Assembly (NCBI GenBank): GCA_051873875.1
Contig: JBJEFI010000064.1
Location: 1 to 11,165 of the forward strand
Length of the DNA: 11,165 bases
Source of the DNA: JBJEFI01 sp051873875
GTDB lineage: Bacteria > Bacillota > Bacilli > Bacillales > Bacillaceae_G
Direction: 5' to 3'
Under the pieces are notes generated by a model. The model saw only the letters and a program-made list of their open reading frames with translations. It was not told the origin of the DNA and ran no database searches. The position numbers and the translations under genes were made by a program. Below, piece after piece: positions 6,617-11,165 of the stretch (position 1 is the first letter of the stretch; each line of letters opens with the position of its first letter).

Positions 6617-6715
6617 ATAAAAAAGGAAGTAAAATTGTTCCTTATTTTTTTACTTGTTGTTACTGTTCTTTTCACTGTAAAACCAGGAGTATCTAAAGCA
6701 GCAACAAAAATGTAA
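6617..6715 (+). pseudogene. Orphan signal peptide, remnant of a secreted-protein gene
   Basis: The frame begins at ATA (6617), right after a good AGAGGGGG ribosome binding site, and reads 32 codons to TAA. It gives a textbook Sec signal peptide: a basic n-region (IKKEVK), a hydrophobic core (LFLIFLLVVTVLFTV) and a cleavage region (SKAA, cut expected after AA). Only TKM would remain after cleavage. Adding one base in the A-run near 6705-6710 would continue the protein with KNVKIDKLVD before the next stop (TGA at 6736-6738). The simplest reading is a gene that has lost its ATG (now ATA), its frame and most of its mature part. A TTG at 6635 preceded by AAGGAAG could still start a 26-residue secreted peptide. 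A peptide pheromone is a possible alternative, but no receptor gene is nearby. Confidence 0.55.
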
Positions 6716-6775
6716 AAATCGATAAATTGGTAGATTGAATGAAGAGGTTAGTGTCAGTTAGAACGGGATAATAAT

Positions 6776-6817
6776 AAAGCAGAGAGTGTCTGTCTGCAGA
6801 CATGAACCCTCTGCTTT
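6776..6817. other. Large compound stem-loop
   Basis: AAAGCAGAG (6776-6784) pairs perfectly with CTCTGCTTT (6809-6817). Inside lies TGTCTG (6787-6792) pairing with CAGACA (6797-6802); the segment 6791-6802 is itself a perfect 12-bp palindrome. No plus-strand T-run follows; on the minus strand a TTATTATTAT tract follows, so it may be a weak minus-strand terminator. It could be the old terminator of the decayed secreted-protein gene. Confidence 0.5.
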
Positions 6818-6880
6818 GCTGGGATGCAGAAAAAATTACAACCTACTTCAAATTAAATAGAAACTTGAAATAACAAAAAC

Positions 6881-6916
6881 AAAGGACCATAGACAAAGCA
6901 TCGTCTATGGCCCTTT
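6881..6916. terminator. Rho-independent terminator, stronger on the minus strand
   Basis: The arms 6881-6894 and 6903-6916 pair over 14 bases with one mismatch around an 8-base loop. The minus-strand tail is T-rich (GTTTTTG), while the plus-strand tail has only scattered T. It could end transcription from the methyltransferase operon, although that gene stops about 330 bases away, or serve as the terminator of a lost gene. Confidence 0.6.
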
Positions 6917-7243
6917 AATCTATATATTCCTAGTCAAATAGTTTCACTTAAATAAACATAGGAAATGACATGCATTTTAGCTACTAACATTCCTTCGGAG
7001 GAAATAGATGAAACTAAACAAATATAGCCAATCTACGCTTTTAAAAACGACAAGTCGATGAATAGGAAAGTGTTATGCTTCCAGATTAAGCTCCGAACAA
7101 TGCTTCATCGTTAACGTTTGTACGGAGCAAAGTTTTCTAGTAAGTTTCATATTTTTAATATAAATTATTTTAAATCCCGAATCTTTCTTACCTTTTATCT
7201 TAGCGTATGCATTAATTTGGTATGGAGACTCTGAAAAATCATC
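6917..7243. other. Intergenic stretch with short reading frames of doubtful status
   Basis: No gene of normal size is present. GGAGGAA precedes ATG at 7008, which opens a 17-codon frame (MKLNKYSQSTLLKTTSR) ending at 7061. It overlaps by ATGA a second 18-codon frame (start 7058, stop at 7114, MNRKVLCFQIKLRTMLHR). The minus strand holds a 25-codon frame across the same place. These look like remains of something larger or a repeat element rather than working genes. The inverted repeat at 7090-7128 is listed separately. Confidence 0.4.
7090..7128. repeat. 39-bp inverted repeat, REP-like
   Basis: GCTCCGAACAA (7090-7100) pairs with TTGTACGGAGC (7118-7128) at 10 of 11 positions. The 17-base loop contains CGTTAACG (7109-7116), itself a palindrome. 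The arms are GC-richer than the surroundings and no T-run follows on either strand, so it is not a normal terminator. It could be a dispersed extragenic palindrome, an end of a lost insertion element or a binding site. Confidence 0.45.
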
Positions 7244-7951
7244 CTATTTTTTTCTAGCTTTTACAATTAGAAAATGAGGATTTTTCATTAGCCGCTCGTA
7301 TTTTTCCGGCAGGATTTCTTTAAATGCTAGTGTAGGTTGAGGTTCAATCAATTGCTCAAGCGAAAAATGAGCAACAGTCTTATTGATGATTTCTTGAAAC
7401 GGGCGGCGATAAAATGGCACTTCAATTATTTTCCCTTTTCTTTCCCACTCATCAATAATATGTTCCGTATCAAAGTAATCACCACTTGTCGTCAATTTCA
7501 AATCCATAAATGGATGATGGACGGAGAATAAGAAAATACCATTTGGCTTTAGCACTCTATGAAATTCAGCAAAAGGCTTGTTCCAATCCTTTATATAATG
7601 AAGAACGAGTGAACTCGTAATGATATCGAAAGATTCATCTTCAAAAGGTAGTTTTTCTTCAAGGTCTAAACATAAAACAGTCGCATTGTCGCCAACTCGT
7701 CTTTTTGTTGCTTCAACCATGTTAGGACTAATATCTGATGCCGTTACGATAGCCCCTAAACGAAGGAATTGATTGGTGTACCAACCTGCTGCACATCCTG
7801 CATCAAGTATATTCATATTTGTTAAATCAGATGGTAGTTGCTTCATCATCGCCGGTCGTTCATATTCTGTGTTATAGGGACTGGCTACATCTACATTATG
7901 CTCATAATCATCCGCAAGTTGGTTATAGGCTTTTCTCACATTATCGTTCAT
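7244..7951 (-). CDS. Class I SAM-dependent methyltransferase
   Basis: This 235-residue soluble protein transfers a methyl group from S-adenosylmethionine. The Rossmann-like SAM domain is clear: motif I ILDAGCAAGW (48-57), an acidic residue at the end of strand 2 (ASDIS, D73), CLDLEE (94-99), FDIITSSLVLHYI (108-120) and the RVLKPNGIFLFSV strand (132-144). Residues 145-235, starting VHHPF, form a lid typical of the Methyltransf_11/25 group in Bacillales. Its substrate cannot be deduced; small molecules are commoner than macromolecules for this type. The ATG is fixed by AGGAGGGG four bases upstream. It follows the three-TM protein gene on the same strand after a 97-base gap and may share its transcript. 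No close terminator follows. Confidence 0.9.
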   Translation of the reverse strand: MNDNVRKAYNQLADDYEHNVDVASPYNTEYERPAMMKQLPSDLTNMNILDAGCAAGWYTNQFLRLGAIVTASDISPNMVEATKRRVGDNATVLCLDLEEKLPFEDESFDIITSSLVLHYIKDWNKPFAEFHRVLKPNGIFLFSVHHPFMDLKLTTSGDYFDTEHIIDEWERKGKIIEVPFYRRPFQEIINKTVAHFSLEQLIEPQPTLAFKEILPEKYERLMKNPHFLIVKARKK

Positions 7952-8048
7952 TTTTCCCCTCCTAAATTTTTAATTTTATTATGGTTTAAATCCTTCTGGA
8001 CAAGCATATCTTTTATTATAAAACAAAGAAACTTGCTCATGGTGCTAA

Positions 8049-8354
8049 TCAATAAAAGATCATTTTTCCTGTTAGTTCAAAGTAAATAGATTCTGAAAGT
8101 CCTAAAAATAAAGCTGCGAATAGAAAGGTGAAAATAGAAAGGGCAATCTTTTTTCTGTTTGTAATCATAGGGAAATGATTAAATAGTTTCGTTAGTAGGT
8201 TAAAGTTTAGTATCCAAATAGGTAGCTCTACGCAAATAGCAATTAAATCCACATAAGTAAATGGTTTGCTTGTAAATTGATCTAAATAAATATGAATAGC
8301 GAGAAAGATAGTAAGAATCAAAAACTCATAAAAGAAAAACTTAATGTAGTTCAT
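8049..8354 (-). CDS. Three-TM membrane protein of unknown function
   Basis: I do not recognise this 101-residue protein. Hydrophobic segments lie at about 5-24, 35-56 and 68-90, with a basic TNRKK stretch (65-69) before the third, giving an integral membrane protein. The ATG at 8354 is the only reasonable start. The nearest purine-rich sequence (GAGGGG) is about 13 bases upstream, farther than usual, so translation may be weak. A TGGTATAAT extended -10 lies about 50 bases upstream. The gene precedes the methyltransferase on the same strand. Residue composition looks like a real protein and no stronger frame overlaps it. Confidence 0.6.
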   Translation of the reverse strand: MNYIKFFFYEFLILTIFLAIHIYLDQFTSKPFTYVDLIAICVELPIWILNFNLLTKLFNHFPMITNRKKIALSIFTFLFAALFLGLSESIYFELTGKMIFY

Positions 8355-8402
8355 ATTAATTTAATAACCCCTCGAATATTATTTTGAATTTTCTGTAATT
8401 AA

Positions 8403-8411
8403 ATTATACCA
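8403..8411 (-). promoter_or_regulatory. Extended -10 promoter element
   Basis: The minus strand reads TGGTATAAT, an extended -10 (TGnTATAAT) with a perfect hexamer. It is about 50 bases upstream of the three-TM protein gene. No -35 match is seen at 17 bases, which is tolerated with an extended -10. Confidence 0.5.
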
Positions 8412-8558
8412 TTTAATAAAAATAGAGTGGGAAAATTAATTTATCCTGTTCTAATTGACACTAAAATTCCAACTAACAGTAGTTTCACTTTATTTCATGC
8501 TTATTTTTTATCAATATTATTTCTCGATAAGGAAATCTTTCTTTTTTCTTAAGAATTT

Positions 8559-8575
8559 CGTAACAAGGCTGTAAC
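8559..8575 (+). promoter_or_regulatory. WalR (YycF)-type binding site upstream of the glucosaminidase gene
   Basis: CGTAAC-AAGGC-TGTAAC matches the WalR consensus TGTWAH-N5-TGTWAH at 11 of 12 defined positions, with C for T at the first. It lies 46 bases before the glucosaminidase start, next to AT-rich -10-like sequences (TAATAT at 8579-8584, TTTAAT at 8586-8591). WalR controls autolysin genes in Bacillus and Staphylococcus, so the site fits the gene it precedes. Confidence 0.6.
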
Positions 8576-8621
8576 GATAATATGGTTTAATAAAAATAGA
8601 AAAAGAGTAGGGAGTGAAAGG

Positions 8622-9503
8622 ATGAAGAAAGGGTTATTTTTTATTTGTTGTGTTGTACTAATTGGAATTGTTGCCCTGCGATTCCCTTCGATGCCACTGA
8701 TTGGTAAGGAAGAAATTCGTTCATATATACAAGAAGCTGATAAATTAAGTGAAGGAAAAGCCCAGTTGAATTGGAAGTATTTATATGCCATTGATGCTGT
8801 GATAAATAAGGAAGAGGCGTTACCTAAAGAAGAAAGACTAGCAAAAATTAGCGATGCTTTTTTTCAGGAGGATGGAAATAAATACATCTTAAATGATTTA
8901 GATACAGCGCTAGCTGAATTGGGTTTTACATTGAAGCAAGAGAAGAAAGTAAATGATATGTTAGAAGATTTAAAGTTTATGGGTGTGAAGCCAGAGCGTT
9001 TACGACCAGATACGATGTATGCATCATTTATTGACGAGATAAAGGATAGCGCTGTTGCTAATTATGAAAAATCAGGGATTTTGCCATCGATTACAATTGC
9101 CCAAGCTATTTTGGAATCAGATTGGGGACGTTCGTCCTTAGCCCAGGATGGCAATAATTTATTTGGCATTAAAGCAGATCGTTCGTGGCAAGGGGAAACG
9201 GTCTTATTGGCAACAAAAGAGTATCATGATAAGAAAATTGATGCTAATTTCCGTCAATATGAAACGAAAAAGCAGTCAATTGATGACCATGCCACATTTT
9301 TAATGAATAATCCACGTTATGAAAAACATGGTGTCTTTAATGCAGTTACATATCGTCAACAGGCAAAAGCATTAGAAGAAGCAGGATACAGCACAGCTCA
9401 AAATGAAGATGGAGAAAAGGTATATGCAAGTATGTTAGAAGGGTTAATTACCCAATATAATTTGCAGTTGATTGATAGTAGTGTTCAAGAAAGAACCACG
9501 TAA
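8622..9503 (+). CDS. Membrane-anchored or secreted endo-beta-N-acetylglucosaminidase (GH73)
   Basis: This 293-residue protein cleaves the peptidoglycan glycan strand. Residues 1-20 are a hydrophobic N-terminal segment after MKK, either a signal anchor or signal peptide; no lipobox cysteine is correctly placed. Residues 30-125 are a helical, charged region beginning EEIRSYIQEADKL and including LNWKYLYAIDAV, a spacer or substrate-binding part. The glucosaminidase domain covers about 130-285. It has the catalytic Glu in AQAILESDWG (E165), NLFGIK (179-184), FRQYET (210-215) and the GYST...VYAS region (255-270). No LysM, SH3 or choline-binding repeats are present, so wall contact would come from the anchor. 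The ATG has GGGAGTG seven bases upstream. A WalR-like site precedes the gene and a terminator follows it, so it looks monocistronic and tied to cell-wall growth control. Confidence 0.9.
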   Translation: MKKGLFFICCVVLIGIVALRFPSMPLIGKEEIRSYIQEADKLSEGKAQLNWKYLYAIDAVINKEEALPKEERLAKISDAFFQEDGNKYILNDLDTALAELGFTLKQEKKVNDMLEDLKFMGVKPERLRPDTMYASFIDEIKDSAVANYEKSGILPSITIAQAILESDWGRSSLAQDGNNLFGIKADRSWQGETVLLATKEYHDKKIDANFRQYETKKQSIDDHATFLMNNPRYEKHGVFNAVTYRQQAKALEEAGYSTAQNEDGEKVYASMLEGLITQYNLQLIDSSVQERTT

Positions 9504-9511
9504 AGAAAAGT

Positions 9512-9541
9512 CTCTACATAGGATTGTAGAGGTTTATTTTT
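9512..9541 (+). terminator. Terminator of the glucosaminidase gene
   Basis: CTCTACA (9512-9518) pairs with TGTAGAG (9525-9531) around a 6-base loop and is followed by GTTTATTTTTATT. It starts nine bases after the stop codon. Confidence 0.75.
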
Positions 9542-9610
9542 ATTGCTATTTAAACCGATATGGTTAGTAAGAGAAAATATTTAGTTGATTAGGAAAGTTG
9601 TAATAGAAGG

Positions 9611-9644
9611 AAAGACTCCGATTTGGCGAATCGGAGTCTTTTTT
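9611..9644. terminator. Strong bidirectional terminator between convergent genes
   Basis: A perfect 13-bp stem (9611-9623 with 9629-9641) around a 5-base loop is followed by T up to 9644 on the plus strand. It backs up the glucosaminidase terminator. On the minus strand it directly follows the cupin gene, whose stop codon (9643-9645) overlaps its tail. Confidence 0.9.
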
Positions 9645-10017
9645 AAAAGCAAGATGGCGTAATAGAGAAAAGAATAGCTGCTTGTTCATTAAATTTATTT
9701 TCCCATCTATGGTTCATACGAGCTGGTATTTTGACACTGTCACCAGCTTCTAGTATGTATGATTCTTCATTTAAGTGTAGTACCACTTTTCCTTCTAAAA
9801 TATAAGCAACTTTTTCCCCTTCATAGGTTAAGACTTTTTCCGAAGATGCATCATTAGGTGGTAAATTTAAAATAGCTGTTGTTAGTTTACCAGAAAAATC
9901 AGGTGATATTAATTCGTAAGATAAGTTTTCAACTATCACTTTCTTACGATTCGAAGAGCGAACGATTAAATCAGCTGTATTTATTTCTTCCATTAGGGTT
10001 TGGATTGAAATTAGCAT
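9643..10017 (-). pseudogene. Cupin domain protein, probably a truncated XRE-cupin regulator
   Basis: The 124 residues are almost entirely a cupin fold: RKKVIVENLSYELISPD (24-40), the EGEKVAYILEGKV core (66-78) and GDSVKIPARMNHRW (92-105, H103). This matches the C-terminal sensor half of XRE-family regulators of about 180-200 residues. The N-terminal helix-turn-helix is absent, but SIQTLM (4-9) looks like the end of it (usual form P-S-I-Q-T-L-x-K-I-A), joined directly to EEINTADLIVR. This implies an in-frame deletion of the linker and loss of everything upstream. No ribosome binding site precedes the ATG, and the upstream in-frame stretch back to a stop at 10078-10080 shows no helix-turn-helix. 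Histidines of the first cupin motif are missing (TYEGEK for the usual HxEGEE), so metal binding is unlikely. A free-standing small cupin protein is the alternative. Confidence 0.6.
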
Positions 10018-10063
10018 TAGAAAAACAGGAAAATAAAATAAGTTATCTATTTTAGAAGGTGTT

Positions 10064-10103
10064 ACAAGGGGATATTTTTAATATCTCCTTGTTTATTTTA
10101 TTT
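10064..10103 (+). terminator. Orphan terminator facing right
   Basis: The arms 10064-10075 and 10081-10092 pair over 12 bases with one G-T pair around a 5-base loop, followed by TTATTTTATTT. No plus-strand gene lies between this and the previous terminator at 9611-9644, so it has no obvious client. It may belong to a gene deleted at the same time as the front of the cupin regulator. Confidence 0.55.
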
Positions 10104-10172
10104 AACAAAATAAGAAGTTGTACATTACCAGATAGCAAACGAATAGTTTAGTGACGGTTTAAGGAAGAGGAC

Positions 10173-10212
10173 AAGTGTAATTAGATTGTTATTATTACTA
10201 CAAAGTGTAATT
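10173..10212. repeat. Direct repeat upstream of the sigma factor gene
   Basis: AAGTGTAATT occurs exactly at 10173-10182 and 10203-10212, 30 bases apart (about three helical turns). The shorter core AAGTGTAA occurs a third time at 10277-10284 beside the -10-like TATAGT. Repeats on one face of the helix ahead of a promoter suggest activator or repressor sites. Confidence 0.45.
10176..10192 (+). promoter_or_regulatory. Perfect WalR-consensus site upstream of the sigma factor gene
   Basis: TGTAAT-TAGAT-TGTTAT matches TGTWAH-N5-TGTWAH at every defined position. It lies 126 bases before the sigma factor start and includes the first copy of the AAGTGTAATT repeat. In B. subtilis WalR is known to act on the sigI sigma/anti-sigma operon, so control of a sigma gene by WalR has precedent. 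In DNA about 65% A+T I estimate a chance match roughly twice per 100 kb. Confidence 0.4.
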
Positions 10213-10263
10213 GAATAAAAATATTTTTAATTTTCAAATAAAAATTGAGAGAAAAACTTTTTT

Positions 10264-10294
10264 CTTACGTTATAGTAAGTGTAAAAGCTTTTAC
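10264..10294. promoter_or_regulatory. -10-like element flanked by palindromes ahead of the sigma gene
   Basis: CTTAC (10264-10268) and GTAAG (10275-10279) flank GTTATA; TATAGT (10271-10276) is a plausible -10. Immediately downstream, GTAAAAGCTTTTAC (10281-10294) is a perfect 14-bp palindrome between the -10 and the ribosome binding site, a natural repressor position. The only -35 candidate (TTGAGA, 10245-10250) is 20 bases away, too far for a normal SigA promoter. Confidence 0.4.
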
Positions 10295-10318
10295 TAAAAC
10301 ATAAGGGAGCAGCCATTG

Positions 10319-10885
10319 ATGAAGTCTAATGAAGCCAATTTTATTAAGCGTCTGCAATCAAAAAAAGAAGATGCCCTAGAATATATCATTGATTGTTATT
10401 TGCCGCTTATAAAAGGAATCGTACATAAAGTACTAGGAAAGAGCGCAAATGAAGGAATGATTGAGGAATGTATAAATGATATTTTTCTATCAATCTGGGA
10501 TAATAGCAAAAAATTTCATGGTGATTCCACTGATTTTAAAAAGTGGATTTGTGCCATTGCCAAATTTAAGGCAATTGATTATTACAGAAGCAGTTCAAAA
10601 AAGAATGAATTCCCCTTTGATTATATTGAATTACCTAATCAACAAACGGTAGAAGGTGAACTTATTCGATTAGAGAACAATGAAGAATTATTAGCGATGA
10701 TTCATCAGTTAGCCCCAATTGACCAGAAAATCTTTATTATGAAATTCCTTTTAGGGTATACGTCAGAGGAGATAGGAAGAACGTTAGGGATTACTAGGAC
10801 AGCCCTTGATAATCGAATCTACCGAGGAAAAAAGAAGTTGATGAAGCAAGTGGCTGATTTTCAAGTAGGAGGTAGTTTTAATTGA
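10319..10885 (+). CDS. ECF-like sigma-70 family sigma factor
   Basis: This 188-residue protein has only regions 2 and 4, as in extracytoplasmic-function sigma factors. Numbering from ATG 10319, region 2 spans about 20-92 (YIIDCYLPLIKGIV, ECINDIFLSIWD, FKKWICAIAKFKAIDYYR). A variable linker with LPNQQ follows, then region 4 at about 122-178 (LAPIDQKIFIMKFLLGYTSEEIGRTLGI, with the helix-turn-helix TSEEIGRTLGITRTALDNRIYRG). It would direct RNA polymerase to a stress or envelope regulon. ATG at 10319 was taken as start with AGGGAG nine bases upstream; the TTG at 10316 (six bases from it) is equally possible. Its stop overlaps the start of the downstream anti-sigma gene, so the two are translationally coupled. 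A perfect WalR-like site and palindromes precede it. Confidence 0.9.
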   Translation: MKSNEANFIKRLQSKKEDALEYIIDCYLPLIKGIVHKVLGKSANEGMIEECINDIFLSIWDNSKKFHGDSTDFKKWICAIAKFKAIDYYRSSSKKNEFPFDYIELPNQQTVEGELIRLENNEELLAMIHQLAPIDQKIFIMKFLLGYTSEEIGRTLGITRTALDNRIYRGKKKLMKQVADFQVGGSFN

Positions 10886-11165
10886 AAGATATTTACGACT
10901 ATCTAAATGAGATTGATGTAGATGCTGATGAGTTTGAAGAAATGGACGTAACGGATTTTGAGAAAATGAAGCTAAAGAAACAGCTTAAAAATAAAATGAG
11001 GCAAGGTAATCAACATAAGTGGAAACGAAAGCTTACAGCTATTTCAATTGCACTTAGTGTGATGCTATCTGGAATTATTGGCTTATCCTTTACGGCATCT
11101 GCTGATGGAATTCCATTTATAGGTGACTTATTCAAGTACTTCGATAAAGAGGGAGTATTTGATGA
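10882..11165 (+). CDS. DUF4179-like anti-sigma factor, cut by the window edge
   Basis: The start is TTG at 10882, overlapping the sigma stop as TTGA, with AGGAGG (10867-10872) nine bases upstream. The 94 visible residues begin with an acidic cytoplasmic part (KDIYDYLNEIDVDADEFEEM). A basic stretch (about 31-50, KKQLKNKMR and KWKRKL) and one transmembrane segment (about 52-72) follow. An extracytoplasmic part then opens with ADGIPFIGDLFKYFD. This layout matches proteins of the DUF4179 type found after ECF sigma genes in Bacillales. The N-terminal part should hold the sigma factor at the membrane until a signal is sensed outside. The protein continues past position 11165, so the sensing domain cannot be judged. 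Confidence 0.85.
   Translation, partial: MKDIYDYLNEIDVDADEFEEMDVTDFEKMKLKKQLKNKMRQGNQHKWKRKLTAISIALSVMLSGIIGLSFTASADGIPFIGDLFKYFDKEGVFD

Noticed and set aside
6776..6840. T-box or other known riboswitch
   Set aside because: No T-box sequence or recognisable riboswitch core, and no downstream gene on the same strand.
7008..7114. Two very short overlapping frames as real small genes
   Set aside because: 17 and 18 codons, no hydrophobic or other recognisable character; only the first has a ribosome binding site. Treated as relic or repeat sequence.
8549..8791. Minus-strand 80-codon frame over the glucosaminidase start
   Set aside because: Covers the promoter and signal-anchor region of a well-supported gene; no ribosome binding site or domain.
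10251..10275. ECF-type autoregulated promoter (AAC near the -35, CGT at the -10) before the sigma gene
   Set aside because: The AAC to CGT distance is 10 bases instead of about 16.
1..11165. CRISPR array, tRNA, rRNA, intact transposase or prophage genes
   Set aside because: No regularly spaced repeats, RNA gene signatures or transposase/phage motifs were seen.

Overview
The window looks like chromosomal DNA of a low-GC Gram-positive rod of the order Bacillales. Base composition is very AT-rich, ribosome binding sites are strong and purine-rich (AAGGAGG type), TTG and GTG starts are common, and hairpin-plus-T-run terminators are dense. The gene content also fits: an aldehyde dehydrogenase of the Staphylococcus AldA type, a membrane-anchored glucosaminidase, and an ECF-type sigma factor coupled to a DUF4179-like anti-sigma gene. 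A Lysinibacillus- or Bacillus-like source is my inference; no rRNA or other taxonomic marker is present.

Layout from left to right. (1) An M20D amidohydrolase on the minus strand is divergent from a plus-strand pair, a small membrane protein and an MFS carrier of the OFA/monocarboxylate type. The divergent intergenic region holds a 12-bp direct repeat, an inverted repeat and a possible gene remnant. Uptake of a conjugate by the carrier and its cleavage by the amidohydrolase is a reasonable guess. (2) A small minus-strand membrane-protein gene is interrupted by exactly 100 N (3311-3410). It is divergent from a PAP2 lipid phosphatase, with a Fur-box-like sequence between them. (3) A decayed small membrane-protein gene precedes a bidirectional terminator and the minus-strand aldehyde dehydrogenase, which has a clear SigA promoter. 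(4) Positions 6421-7243 have no intact gene. They contain a remnant of a secreted-protein gene (promoter, ribosome binding site and signal peptide kept, start codon ATA, early stop), a large stem-loop, a terminator and a REP-like inverted repeat. (5) On the minus strand a three-TM protein of unknown function precedes a SAM-dependent methyltransferase. (6) A glucosaminidase follows, with a WalR-type box upstream. (7) A cupin-only relic of an XRE-cupin regulator lies next to an orphan terminator. (8) An ECF-like sigma factor overlaps an anti-sigma gene that runs off the right edge; a perfect WalR-consensus sequence lies upstream.

The most coherent theme is the cell envelope: PAP2 phosphatase, glucosaminidase, sigma/anti-sigma pair and two WalR-like boxes within about 1.6 kb. 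The rest is ordinary metabolism mixed with signs of gene decay. I see no CRISPR array, intact transposon, tRNA, rRNA or prophage, and no convincing undescribed multi-gene system. The best leads are the WalR-like sites beside the sigma/anti-sigma pair, the orphan signal peptide and the 39-bp inverted repeat.
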